DNA of 64,000 bases from NCBI GenBank assembly GCA_951230915.1, contig OX579635.1, positions 33,418,001-33,482,000 of the forward strand, written 5' to 3'. Source of the DNA: Antitrichia curtipendula (lineage: Eukaryota; Streptophyta; Bryopsida; Hypnales; Leucodontaceae). Position 1 is the first letter of the stretch. The number at the start of each line of letters is the position of its first letter. Position numbers and translations under genes: made by a program. The notes beneath the pieces are model-generated. The model had not been told where the DNA came from. It did no database searches and saw only the letters and a program-made list of their open reading frames with translations. Shown here one piece after another: positions 46,401 through 58,652 of this stretch.

Positions 46401-48935
46401 CCCCTCACACCTGAGGAGGGGCCCCAAAGAAGCTACTTACGCAAGTAAATCAGTTTAGCGCTCACCACAAGCTCCGGTCCAGAATCACAAAGAAGGCCAC
46501 AAGTCTGACCTCATTGCAAGCAAACTCAGGTATGTGCACTGCAAAGAAGCAGAGGGTTTGATTCATACTCATTGTGTAATCAATGAACTCTCTGTGTTCC
46601 ACAGAAGATTACAGAGTAAGAAAGCAACAGCATCCTAGTGAACCTTCGACCATTTTCTCCATACAAACCCAGATCAGAGTTTGTGACTTCGGGTATGAAA
46701 TGAGACATCAATTGCTAAACAGCCACGCACTAGCAAAGACACCACGAGTACCATCACTATACGAGTAGCTGATGACCTTTGAGAGAGTGCCTTTGTTTTA
46801 CCCTCGCAGCGCTTTACAAAACTAAAGTTCCGTAGCTCTACTCTTACAAAAGGACAAAAAGACCGACTAGTATGACAAAGGTCAGGCCTCACCTTTCCAG
46901 CCCGAGAGAAAAAATCGTAAACATCGCGCTCATCCGCTTTCAAAGAAATCTGCATCATAAACACAATGAAATCCCAATTAGTTCAATATCATGGAAATAG
47001 GTGAGTATCACTAAATTCATAATTGACTCCACATGGATGTACAGCCCGTCTACGAATGAAACTTTCGGACACTATTTGAAGTATTCGCCAATTGCAGCAA
47101 CTGCTGGAACCCAAGGGAAGCCAGGAGAATTATAATGTAACAACTCGGGCCAGCATGAGGGGCCAAGTTTCGCTTCCACGTAACTGCCAAGTTAGCACCT
47201 TTAGGTAGCAATAAAGGTTCCTGTAAGCTCTCAAGCAGTCACAACAGGAAGTGGGAGCTTACACTGCCTGAAGCAGAAATAAATTTATTTGACCAATCGA
47301 ACAAACCTGCATGACCAGATCCCCCTCGGTCTCATTGCTGTACCCCTAAAAAATAATCTCCTGGGTGCAAGGACTCCTTAAGTTCAACTCAATGTGACCA
47401 CTGGCGCAAATTATTCCCAGGGTCACAAAGATCGACTCCTGCATTTACATGTGGGGATAATCCACTACCATCAGTTTCAGGGTAACCTGCTGGCCTTAAA
47501 CAGAAGAAACGAGGACCTACATCTTTGAACATTTAAGACTTCACATTGTCCCATTGCATCTCAGGGTACTAACTTCGGGGCTCGTTTATCGAAGGTACAA
47601 AGAAGAAGACCATTACACTTTGAGTAATTCACCATTGTCACTGCCACACGTCTAAGCATGAAGCAGGCCGCTCATTCACACAGAAATTTACTCACAAGAA
47701 GAGGTGAGTGACCGACATATCGATGTGGACATAGCAACCACTAACTGTGATAACGGTTGAAAATAACTCGATTACAGCCTGTAACTCTCATATACTCGAC
47801 ATTTTGGTGATTGAATGAAGCTCAACAACTCAGCTACTCTTAATTAAGGGAAGTGCAGAGCGGTACAAATCAAAATTAGGGGAAAAAGGTAGTCGCCATT
47901 CACCTGATACGCAAAAACTGTCCTCTGATCTCTTTCAGGATCAGCCTCAGGTTCATTCGCCACCTGCTCCACCTTACGCTCCTTGAGCTCTCGAGACCGT
48001 CTCCTGTGAAGTCCACAAACCGAAAACTACTGTTAGAAAAACTAGCTCATACAGACGTTTAGGGCAAAGAATCATGTACATTGCCAAGTCCGCAACACTC
48101 AAGCGTCTTTAAACAAACGAGAGAAGCCAAAATTGCTGAGGCATTCGTTCAAAACTAAAAACTATTGCCAGAAAGGCTAGGTGATACATTTCAAGAGCTC
48201 ATAATACGTATGCAATAAATCATGGCTCTTCCATTCCATTCCAAGGTCCAGATAATCTTCATAAACGAGCTACAAGTGCCAAAAACAATACCGGTGCTCT
48301 CGTTCGCGCTCTTTCTCCCGTTCTCTTTCTCTCTCTCGTTCCTTCTCCCTCTCCTTTTCCCTCTCCCGCTCCTTCTCGCGCTCCCGCTCGCGGTCTTTAT
48401 CCCTGCTGCGATGCCGATCCCGCGACCTGTCCCTCTCCTTTTCCTTTTCCTTATCTCGCTCGCGCTCCTTCTCCCGCGACCGCGGCTTCTCGCTGCTCTT
48501 CTTCACACTCCCTTCCCTCCCTTCCCGCTGTCTGGACGCCTCCTTCTCCACCTCCCCTCCTTTCTCTCTCCCCTTGTCTGACCTGCTGCTCCTACTTCCC
48601 CGCTCCTTCTCCTTCTCCTGGCCCCTGTCCTCACCGTGATCCCCCCGCACACTCCTGGAAGAACGATCGCGCTCTTTCTCCCCGCCGCCCCGCTCCTTCT
48701 CCCTCTCATCGTCCTCCGCGCGCGTGCGCTTGGTGCGGTGGTCGTGGACGTCGCTGGTGTCGCCGCTGCGGCGCTTGTAACTGGAGTTGCGTCGGCTGTC
48801 GCGATCGTTCCCGTTGTGGTTGTTGTTCACCTCGCTTGTTACATGGCTGCTATTGGTGTTGTTGTTGGCGGCTTTCGTAGCGGTGTCGTTCGCCTCCGTC
48901 ATCTTCTCCAGATACTCGTACTCGTCGAACTCCAT
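43404..48935 (-). CDS. RBM39/CAPER-like (CC1-like) splicing factor
   Basis: Thirteen coding exons: 48935-48292, 48003-47904, 46949-46893, 46270-46215, 46066-45832, 45535-45449, 45244-45170, 45034-44951, 44819-44755, 44596-44332, 44127-44039, 43658-43544 and 43445-43404. All are GT-AG, phases close, and 637 residues result. The family is a nuclear U2AF65-related factor that helps recruit U2 snRNP at 3' splice sites. Exon 1 encodes a plant-type start (M-E-F-D-E-Y-E-Y-L-E-K) and a long Arg/Glu/Asp/Lys-repeat RS-like region to about residue 215. RRM1 is about 242-317 (V-F-A-Y-Q...G-Y-I-E-F). RRM2 is about 346-421 (R-L-Y-V-G-N-L and G-F-G-F-V-Q-Y). A conserved S-R-A-L-L-M-Q-K-L-D-R linker and an Ala/Pro/Gly-rich stretch follow. 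The C-terminal UHM-type RRM is about 547-624 (N-M-F-D-P...E-D-V-Q-E-E-C, with R-W-F loop), and the protein ends K-F-P-E-S-R. The UHM R-x-F motif needed for ligand binding is intact. Confidence 0.95.
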
Positions 48936-49026
48936 GATGGCGGCGACAGAAGAAGAAAATTAGGCGCTCCGCCGTGCAACCGCAAGGCCGAGCGACACCG
49001 AGATGGAAAAAACACTGGCTGCTACC

Positions 49027-49035
49027 AAACCCTAG
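49027..49035 (-). promoter_or_regulatory. Telobox-like motif upstream of the RBM39-like gene
   Basis: AAACCCTAG on the plus strand about 90 bp upstream of the start codon, probably in the leader or core promoter. It parallels the motif upstream of the RSZ gene. Confidence 0.45.
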
Positions 49036-49209
49036 AAGACGGGACGGACAGACGGGCGGGGGAAAGGGTGGAAAAGGGAGGAGAGGAGAACACAACGGAA
49101 GTCTGCGAGAGGCCCAAGACTTGCGAAACGAAGCCCCTCCTGCCCAAGACCCTTCACCGTGGAGCCGCCCTTTCTACTTTTTATTATTTATTATCTCCAC
49201 CTATAAGTA

Positions 49210-50000
49210 AATGAAAATGAAAGTGAAACATGTGCTAAAAGCAATACCATAGTTGTATGCATCATAAAATAACTTTAAAAATAGATGCCAAATTTTTTAA
49301 GAAATTCTTATTTTTTAAACACAAAAATTGTGAGGTGAAAAAATATATTTTTTTAGCATCTATTCAATCTTGTTTTTCAAGAAGGAAAAAAAATTACTTG
49401 ACAAAGGGGTGCCGATCTTGCCCTATATTTATAGTAGTGGCATGTTGGGGCCTATCATTTTCAATAATTTATTTGTTAAAACTAGTTGAATTGAGACATG
49501 TGGATATTTAAAAATGGTAGCATTCTAAGACTGTCACATAAGGATTTATATATATATAATAATCAAATAGACGATTATACTAAAGATCGCATGAAAAGAA
49601 ATATACTAAAGGAACACATAATTATTTATTTAGGTAGAAATATTTGCAATTTGACACCTTTTCCAAGATAAGTGACATTGCTATAAAATATTCTACCAAC
49701 ATATTACTATGCGAATGTAAACTTGAAAACAACCAAACACTTCCCCCTACTAGACCTACACTAAACATTTCCTTATATCCGGTATCAAGCATGCTCACAC
49801 TTTAATCATAGAACATTACCTATGTATCCTACAATTTATCCACCTCCCTACTTCATTTGCAATTTTTCCACTTACTTCATATGAATCATGAATACCAGAT
49901 ATTATTCCCTATTCCCCATACTTTAGTTGTGCATAGTAGAACATCCAACAACACTAATATATGAGCCTAAAAATGCAAGCCTAAGTGTAAGTAGGTACTT
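49210..50000. other. AT-rich spacer
   Basis: No supported gene or repeat beyond low-complexity AT tracts. Confidence 0.5.
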
Positions 50001-50004
50001 TACA

Positions 50005-50235
50005 ACTTTTGAAGGTGTCTATAACATACATTCTTATAATATAAATATCTTCTAACCACAGAAGGTACCTATAATATAGATACCAATAATATAATTATAT
50101 ACCTATAATACAAATATCATATATCCATAGAAGGTGCTTATAATATAGGTACCTACAACAGACATTTATAATGTAAATATCCTATAACTATGGAAGGTGA
50201 CTATAATATAGGTATCTATAACATAGGAGCCTAGG
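50005..50235. repeat. AT-rich minisatellite
   Basis: Degenerate repeats of about 60 bp. Each contains AAATATC-YTMTAACYA, GAAGGTRMCTATAATATAG and a GTACCTA-like block, with roughly three to four units. No ORF. Confidence 0.65.
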
Positions 50236-52149
50236 TTCATGGGCTCAAGATCCTAGGCTCACATATTATAATTATATTGGTAAAACATCATAGACTACTA
50301 ATTTAAAAACAAATCTTTCTTTCAACAACAAATGTAACATAATTATCACTTGTACATGTTCATGAATTGAAGTATACAATAAGGTACATTAGTCCATCAT
50401 CATTTGTCATCCAATATCCTCATCTACAATATCCTCCATTTGCAAAAGATTGTTATGCATAACCACAATGAATCTGATTGATTTATAATTTGAATTATAG
50501 AATAGTGTCATTAGATGAAATAGTACACAAATACAAATTTTGGGATAAATGTCACTAAGGTTGACTTTATAGAATAAAATTTGGCCAAGTTGAAGATATG
50601 GTGGCTTACCAAACTAAACCATACAATTGAATATATAAGATTTGTGATTGTGATTTGTTGTATCATAATTAGAAAAATATGCATTAATTGACTTATAGAT
50701 GGATTGATTTGCATGTGGATAGGAGAATTAGCAAAACAAGTTTGAGTAGTTCTGAAATGAACAATGACAATGAAATTTGCAAGTTTCATTATTTGGACTT
50801 TGATTTAGATTCTAGTAGTACATTCATAAAGCAATGGATTGAACGAGAAAGGCAAGATATTGACATCTGAAAAATGATGGTTAAGTACACCTTTAAAGAA
50901 ATTGTACAAGAAAGTGCAAGCTTGAAGCATGGGATGGGGCTTTATTCAAAAAAATTGTAGTTTAGTATTTTATGGTTTGGAGTGTATACAATTTAAGTGA
51001 CTTGAGAGATTTTCTTATGAGTAGAGTTTAAATTGGATGGAGGCAAATTTCAGTGCCAATTGTACGTGAAATCAAGGAAGAAAATCACAATGACCAAAAT
51101 GACAGTGATTCCATCAAAGTTTCATAACTATGATGTTTGGGCCAAATATAAATACATGAAAATTGAGTCTAAAAAAAGTGATAAGGGATTTTCTTCCCAA
51201 ATTAAATGAAAAAAACTTAGAAAGGACACCAAATGGTTAGGTTTAATTTGTCAGTTTCTTGGTCAAATAATGAATTCAAGTTTGGCAAATGCTTATATTC
51301 ATGATTATCTCATGCGATTGTTTTTAGTACATATATTTTTTTCCAAATGAAAGCTTTAGCATCTACTTTTGGAAACATCTTTTGTCAACATTGACAAAAG
51401 ATATCGTATTTTGTAATATATTTGTATTTACTATAACTGTAGTGGATAATCAAAGATTGAACACTAACTAGAATTTAATTGTCATTGAGATAACTTCAAA
51501 GGTTTTATGATTGTATATGACATGTACGTAGAGAAAAATATGAATCCTTTTATCATGTCATACATATTGAAAAGGAAGTTGACAATCATATCTTACATTT
51601 TGAAGCAAATGCATGGAAGAAGTAATTGAAGAACAAAAAAAAGAGTCTATTGGTTGAGACTCTCTGGTTGATCTATTTTGATCGTTTTCTTTCCTCAATT
51701 ATTTTGTCTATGTTTTTATTCTAGAAAAAAACAAAATGTAAGATATGATTGTTAATCCCTTAAGTTTTTAATTTGTATGACACAATAAATGGATTCATTA
51801 TATTTCCTACATGCATGTAATATCAAATCGTTTGACTTTCAAGATACCTTAGTGATAGTTAAGTTTTTAGTCACCATTTAATCATTGATTTACCACCTCC
51901 TAGACCACCTCAAATCCGCAACCATACATATTAACAACTAAACAATGAATTCAAAGCCAAGCACAATGCAAATCCACAAATAAAACTCTTAAAAGACTCT
52001 TAACTCCATATAGGCAAGTCATGTGTTCAAAATTTGAATAATAGATCAATCCAAACATGTCTCAAGCATACAAAAAATTGATTTTTTCATCAACATAACT
52101 GTTTATAGATGCTTAGGTAAATTTTCTAACATTTGTATATTCTAGAGGT
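50236..52149. other. AT-rich spacer with one foldback
   Basis: No supported gene. A 60-codon plus ORF at 50688-50870 is hydrophilic (Ser/Asp-rich) but unrecognised and might be the edge of decayed coding sequence. A foldback is at 51542-51796. Confidence 0.45.
51542..51796. repeat. Foldback with ~60-bp arms
   Basis: The left arm (51542-51601, with CATGTCATACATATTGAAAA and CAATCATATCTTACATTTT) is the reverse complement, with scattered mismatches, of the right arm (51733-51796, starting AAAATGTAAGATATGATTGT). The loop is about 130 bp. It resembles a decayed MITE. Confidence 0.65.
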
Positions 52150-53031
52150 TTAATCTTTGGAGTCCAATTGTCCCCTCAAGGGTAGACTAATGGATTTGGA
52201 TTTTGAGCACATTTGTATAAGCTCAATTTTGGTGAAACTTTTTGAAACTTTCTCATAATATAGAAAACCTTATTAGCTTTGTGGCAATATAATTTTTTTT
52301 ATTGCAATTGGTGCATGGGAGCAAAAGTTATACAACAATAAGCCCAAAATTGAATGCAGTGCAGAGCACAAAAAAATTCATGAAACATCAAAATACATTT
52401 TTTCAAATCTTTTCCTAAAATATTATAATTTTGTCTACATATAAAGCTTTGATTCATTCTATTTGGACTAGTGATGAGAAAAGTACATACAATCTTGTTT
52501 TTCAGGCAATCTAAGCATTTTCTTGATAAAATAATTTACAAAATCCATTTTTGAATGCAATTTTTTAATTTTTCCAAAAAATTGTTTGATAGGGTCGAGT
52601 TTGTTTGACTTAGAATTACTTTCAACACAATTCTTCAACATAATTTATTTTTTAATTCAAAGTCCACAGTGCAAAAAAAACCCACAAAGGACAGTCAAAA
52701 TCATCTAAAAGTGCAAGCTAGTGTTTATAAACCCTTTTTAAAAACTCCAAATGCTAGTGTTTTCCGACCTATACGGTCAAACTTCATGAAAATTTTACCA
52801 GACGATCAAAAATAAGTTAACCACTAAATGCCTAACCAACCATATATGGTCAATCCAAAATTTCAGGTTCAATTTTGTATAGACAATTAAATTTGGCAAG
52901 CACTTGACATACACTTGAAAATTACTTTTATTGTGAGTTAGTGGAGTTGTATACACAATTTCTCTATACAAGTGAGGTGGTAGGAGGTAAAACAACCCAT
53001 GTGGGATTGAAGCTCAATTGCTCATTCATAG

Positions 53032-53444
53032 TTAACCCATTAAGGACCGTGGTTGATTTCGGGGTTGGGCAATCCTTTGTATGGCCAATTGGGAGCAATC
53101 TTTAAACTTTTGAATGCAAGTGCCTATTGGAGATCTAACCATACGGATGAAAGTGTTGCGCATGATATAGAATTTAGCACTGAAATTTTTGGTGAAGGTG
53201 CCTTGTAAAGCAAGAATTTTTAGCAAATCTTGGTGTAATTTCAGCCCCTGTTGTCTTGGATTTTTCAACCCTCTGGCCACATGCCACCTCAGATTGGCCT
53301 AGTTATTGTCCTAAACTCTTCACTTCCCAATTTCCCAGACTCGTCTCCTTTGCCATGTCATCAAATTCATTGACATGCTCTCTCTACAAACCAAAAAGGA
53401 CCCAAATCGACCACAAAATGGTCGACCGGTCCTTAATGGGTTAA
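53032..53444. mobile_element. TTAA-flanked MITE nested in the larger element (413 bp)
   Basis: Flanked by TTAA (53032-53035, 53441-53444). Terminal inverted repeats are CCCATTAAGGACCG at the left and CGGTCCTTAATGGG at the right, perfect over 14 bp. It interrupts a repeat whose second copy near 57220 lacks the insertion. A related left end (CATTAAGGACCGTGGTTGATT) also occurs at about 36640. Confidence 0.9.
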
Positions 53445-53843
53445 GTCAAAAGTAAGAATTGAATTCAATGTAGAACTTTAGACCTCATTTTGACAATAGT
53501 AAAATAATTGTTTTCAAATATTTTGAGCTAATAAAATTTGGAAAATCAATCTAACTTTCATCTCCAAATATATGTTTGAAATTTTGATCTTCCAATAAAA
53601 AATTATAGACAAAATTCAAAGAGGGGTTGGGAGGAACATTTTCTTTGACGTTTCAAACATACTCTGTGAATTTTGTCCATAACTTTTGGGGGGAGGCTAA
53701 AAATCACAAATGCGTTTTTAAAATGGAATTCAACTTAATTAAAAAGTTTTGCTTTCTTTAAAATTTAAGAAGAAAATATATTTCTACTATACTAAAATGA
53801 GGTGTAAAGTTCTACATTGAACACAATTCTTGCTTTTTGACAA
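53445..53843. repeat. Inverted repeat inside the large element
   Basis: About 57 bp at 53445-53503 (AAGAATTG, TTCAATGTAGAACTTTA, ACCTCATTTT) are inverted at 53786-53843. The copy at 57220-57330 preserves part of the left arm, so this structure belongs to the element family. Confidence 0.65.
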
Positions 53844-54312
53844 TTAGCGGTCAAACTTTCAATCTTCAAATTGTTCCATATCCTTTGAGGATTCATGATG
53901 AATTATGGATTTAATTATAGAAATGACCTCTCCACCCATTTTTCAATAGACATGTGCTAGCATCTAGATGTATTGGTATCTTTTTTAACATTTGAGCTTT
54001 TTTTACAAGATTTGGCAAGGTAACTTGATAATTTTCAAAAACACTCAACATTTAAATTCTTAATTATTTTTTGCCAAAGGTGACATGTGGCTATAGTATG
54101 TACCATTAGTGGAAGTGTAAAGCTTGCCAATTTTACTTCATTTTCCAACTTTGAGCAAAGTTGGCAAATTTCACTTCATTTGAAATCTAAAAAAATTGTA
54201 CTTATCCATTTGCTTTGAAAATGGTCCCAATGGAAAGATTAAAGTATTTTCATGATTTTCACCATTGAAAATTTAAACATGCAAGTATTGATTTGGAGTT
54301 GTTTGAGAAATT

Positions 54313-54436
54313 AGAAATAGGAATATGTACATATTCCTATTTCTATAATGTTTGAGAAATATGTACATATTCCTATTTATATAATGTTTGACAATATGTA
54401 CATATCAAGCATATTAGAAATAGGAATATGTACATT
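54313..54436. repeat. Cluster of short palindromic repeats
   Basis: Units AGAAATAGGAATATGTACAT and their reverse complements occur repeatedly around AATGTTTGA spacers. They probably arose by local duplication of a small palindrome. Confidence 0.6.
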
Positions 54437-55248
54437 TTCTTTTGTTATAATCTCACAACTCCTATCGACAATTTTACACTCAAAAATGGTTTTTTAACTT
54501 ATAAGCAAGCTCTTTAAACATCTATATGGTTAGATTTTGAAAAAATAAAAAATTTACTTCATTAGAAATAACTATAAGCCCATGTTCTTTTTTCACAGGA
54601 ATAACACATTTGGAAAGGCTTGGGCACTTAGGAGTTAAGTATAAGATCCTATGGTTAGATTCTAAAAAAAATATATCTTTTATTTCAGTGGGCAAATACA
54701 ATTAAAGTGACAATTTTGAATGTTTTTTGACAAAAAAATGATCTTGAGACTTTTAAGGTTACGACTTTGATTTGCATATTTTCTGTAGCTCAAATGTTCA
54801 AGTACATTTCATCTTTACAAATTATTTTTCTATTTCAAAAAATGGCCTTTAAAATATTATTTGAATTAAAATCTTAATCTTTAAGAAAATAATAAAGAGT
54901 TCAGGCAATTAATGAAAAAGATACAAATTCTTTTGAAAATTACAAATAGACAACCTTTAATTACTTTTAGAATGAATTTTCTGATTCTAGTTTAAAATCT
55001 AAGTAAAACACATTTATTTAAGTTACAGTAGATCTAATGGTATGGGTATGATCTATAGATCACATCCTACAACTTTAATATAAAGGTCATTGTTGAATTA
55101 TAAATCTAAGTCGCATTAAATATTTTAACTTTACAACTTTAGTAATTTGGACTATTCCTTATTTCACAAACATTATTACACCAGACTAGAAAAATATAAC
55201 ATTAATAAAAGTGTTTATTAAATAGCAATGGTGTATGTTAGAGTCATT

Positions 55249-56178
55249 TTAACCCCTAAAGGACCATTGTCCCCTCGGGGGACAAATGGGTTTTCGGGCA
55301 GGTACCTACGAGCTGAAATTTTCTCTTGATTTTTTGAAACTTTTTTTGGAGGTAGAAAATCTGATTAGCTTTATGGGAATATAATTTTTTTCACAATCGG
55401 TGCCTGGGAAAAAAAGTTATGCCCAAATAAGCTCAAAACAGGGGGCGAGGGGCAGCAAAAAAATTTACAATTTTTTTTTTTTTTTTTTTTCTAATTTTTT
55501 TTTCTTGTAGATTATATTTTTGTCTATCTGAAAAGCTTTGATTCATTTCATTTGGATTTTTTATGAGAATGTTATGGACAAGCTTGTTTTTCGGGCACTT
55601 AGAGCATCTTCCTGAAAAAATAACTTGTAGGATTCATTTCTGAATGTAATTTTTATAATTTTTCAAAAAAAAAAGTTCCACAAGGTTTAGTTTTTTTGCT
55701 AGAACAATCTCACCATTGAAATTAGTGATTTTTAATTCCATATAAAAGATATTAATATTTTAGATTTTCTTTCTATCTTGTACCTACTTCTACTTAACAA
55801 TTTCTTTAATAATGAAAATTAAGTTTTTTTGGATTTTTTTTTTCCCCTAGACTCTCAACTCAATTCTCCACTATAAAGATTAAAAGCTCAAAACTCTGTA
55901 GTGCAAAATATTTAAGTTAAAAATGTTCAAAGTCATAAAATCTAGTCCCGCAATGTGCTGAAAAACTTGTTTTTTTCACTTTAAACGCAGATATCTTGCA
56001 ATCTGTGCGGTCAAAAATTCTGAAATTTTTTCCATACATTTTCATACTAGTTAGGTATAAGATCCTACGGTTAGATGTGAAAAAAAAACAATTTTCAATT
56101 TTTTTTACTCTTTGCTATAGAAATGGCAGTTTTGAGTGTTTTTTGGCAGAAAAATGGCCTTGGTCCTTTAGGGGTTAA
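55249..56178. mobile_element. TTAA-flanked element (930 bp)
   Basis: Bounded by TTAA at 55249-55252 and 56175-56178. Terminal inverted repeats are perfect over 14 bp, CCCCTAAAGGACCA and TGGTCCTTTAGGGG. Its first ~420 bp match the left parts of the larger copies at 37313 and 52150, and its last ~130 bp match their right parts, so it is an internally deleted derivative. A poly-T tract lies near 55471-55490. Non-autonomous. Confidence 0.9.
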
Positions 56179-56190
56179 ATAACATGTGGT

Positions 56191-58652
56191 TTAACCCCTA
56201 GATGTCCAAATTCTTCATGGACAATTTGAGAAAAATCATCATAAAGTATTCTTTGGAAGCATCTTTTGGAATTGTAGAACAAATTATGGAATTCCAAATT
56301 CCATATCTACAATTAGATTCACTAATGCTATCACTAATATTTTTCTATAAATTTTGAGAGGAAAATTTTAAAATTCTTTGAAATTCAATTACAAGCAAAA
56401 TATTATCATTTTTTTACTAAAATTTGTTGGAATGGATTTGAAATGAGGTTCTTTTGATATGTTGATTTTTTGAATTTCTTTTATTCTTGAAATCTATGAC
56501 CTCATTTTTGCAAATCTAGTTTTGAATCTAGTCAATGTAATTTTGGCTCAGTCAACCATTTGATACTTCTACATATGTAATTTTAGAAAAATTTGGTATA
56601 TTATAGTAACATCAAATCCAACCATTAGATAGGACAACAATTTGACAAAGTATTTCCACAAATTAGGATGATTTTCATCTAGTAGTAATGAGAAAGAAAA
56701 ATAATCTTGAATCTATTCATTGTCCAAAAGTTGGATGTCAAAGCGCTTCAAAATTAATCTTTAAAGTTCTTTTATGTTTAGAGGCCCATAACAACTTCAA
56801 AATACTACCATATTTTTTTTAGGCCCAACTTTGCCATTGCCGAGGTAAATTATTAATTAAATTGAAAATTAAAAATTTTGCTACCTAAAAAAGGAATTTT
56901 TTGAAATTCAATTTTTTGGATAAATAAATAATTAATTATAGTTTTACCTTTCATCTAACCTTTAAACTAGATCATCTAGCCTAATATGACTATGTGCCCC
57001 AAAGATGCAAGCAGTGCATCATTGGGGCATTAATTTTACTATAGTTAATCACACTATCCACGCACATGACTATTCACCTCATGTATAAGTCTCTAGGATA
57101 GCTTCAAAAGCCACTTAATGAGTGTAAAGAATTGAGAAGACAAGTTTATACAAGTAGGTGGTAGGAGATAAAACAAACCATGTGGGATAGGTATGTAAAT
57201 TAGGTTTAGTAAGAGCTCAACAATTCATAGTAAAGTGAAAAGCAAAAATTATGTTTAAAGTAAAATTTTAGACTTCATTTAAGCATAGTACAATCTTATT
57301 TTTGAACTTTGAACTAAAGTATTGTAGAAAATTAATCTAGATTTCATCTCCAAAAGTCTGTTTGAGATTTCAATCATCAAATCAAAAATTATGGACAAAG
57401 TTTTGACAATGACCTATCAAGCCTTCATCTTCAAATTATCCCATATCCTGTGATGATATATGACAAACAATGAATTTCATTATAAAAATTACCTCTCTAC
57501 AATTCACTTGTATAATGTCTATGAAATAGTTCCTTCACTTGGTCATCATAAATTTTTTTCATGGTAGATGGTCAAAAGATGGATTAGCCTTGCACATGGA
57601 CAATTTATTCTCACCTTGAAAACTTAATTTACTTGATTTTTTCCTCATGTGTTGTAATTTCTAATGTTTTGCTATTCTTTTCATATATTTTAATGTTTTT
57701 TTGTCAAATTTTTGGCATAATTTGCAAAATAATTCACCATCAATTTTTTGAATTATTTTTTGGTGAAGTTGCCCTAAAGGTACAATAGTCTCCAAAGCAA
57801 AGCTAAAATCTTCATTCTATATTTATTTTTTAACAAGTCCAATTGTAGGATCCTTTATTTAACTCGTTAAAGTACACACTCCTAAAATTTTAGGATAAGA
57901 AACCTTACCAACTGCAAGATCATGATCAAAAAGAAGTATTTTAAGCTCTTCCCCAATGGTTAGATTTCATCTTTCAAACATTTTATTGTAAAATGCATAG
58001 ATTCTACAACTTGCAACTCTCCATAATATCTTTAAAAAATAAGTTGGGAATACATATAAAATTTAAAAATATATATATTTCATATTCATGCTTGGAAAGA
58101 TTAGCAAATAGAAAGAAATAGAGAATGATTTAAAATACTAAATTGTTGAGAATTTTTGTGGAATTGAAAAATGTCAATACTAATGGTTGTAATGTTGTTA
58201 TGAACAATCTCCATCTTATGGTTTTATTTTCTTCAAAAAATATAAAAGCACATTCAAATAAAAGACTTCAAAGTTTATGTTAGAATAGAGATTCCATAAT
58301 TGCCCGCAAACAAAAACTCCTTATAAATTTCATCATCTCATTAATCAAAATGAAATGATTCAAAGTTTTTGTGAACATATAAATTTAAAAACCAATTTCA
58401 AATTTGGTTTCTTGTAAAAGTCATTTTTTGTTAGCTGCCCAAGCTGCTTGTGTTGAAAAAAACACTACATTTCATATAATAACTTTTAAACCATGTACTC
58501 AAAAGTTACAAAAATTGTTGCACCTTAAGTCTCCTCCTTGGCTACATGTTGTATGAAAATTCCAAAAAAAATTAAATTACACTTTTGTTTTTAGTGAGCT
58601 GCCTAACATTTTGATGTTGCCAAAAAGTGTTGTTTGGTCCTTTAGGAGTTAA
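56191..58652. mobile_element. TTAA-flanked element (~2.46 kb), tandem neighbour
   Basis: Starts TTAA-CCCCTAGATGTCC at 56191, only 12 bp after the previous element. Ends GGTCCTTTAGGAG-TTAA at 58649-58652. The termini are partly inverted. The interior segment 57130-57520 matches 52920-53970 of another copy. No transposase was recognised. The assignment of both ends to one element is an inference. Confidence 0.5.

Larger units (their letters stand above)
52150..54763. mobile_element. Large TTAA-family element (~2.6 kb)
   Basis: The left end (TTAATCTTTGGAGTCC then TTGTCCCCTC) and the following ~420 bp align with 55249 onward and 37313 onward. The right end (about 54700-54763: AATTTTGAATGTTTTTTGAC then GACTTTTAAGG) aligns with the right ends at 56178 and 40312. 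Interior parts (52920-53970) also match 57130-57520. The interior is AT-rich with no transposase and contains a younger nested element at 53032-53444. Confidence 0.55.

Noticed and set aside
48222..49214. Long plus-strand ORFs opposite exon 1 of the RBM39-like gene
   Set aside because: They are the antisense of the Arg/Glu/Lys repeat region; the reverse complement of such codons gives Leu/Pro/Ser-rich open frames. The minus frame has the conserved start and joins 12 further exons.
55471..55490. Poly-T tract as a retrotransposon tail
   Set aside because: It is internal to a TTAA-flanked DNA element with perfect terminal inverted repeats, so it is not a terminal tail.
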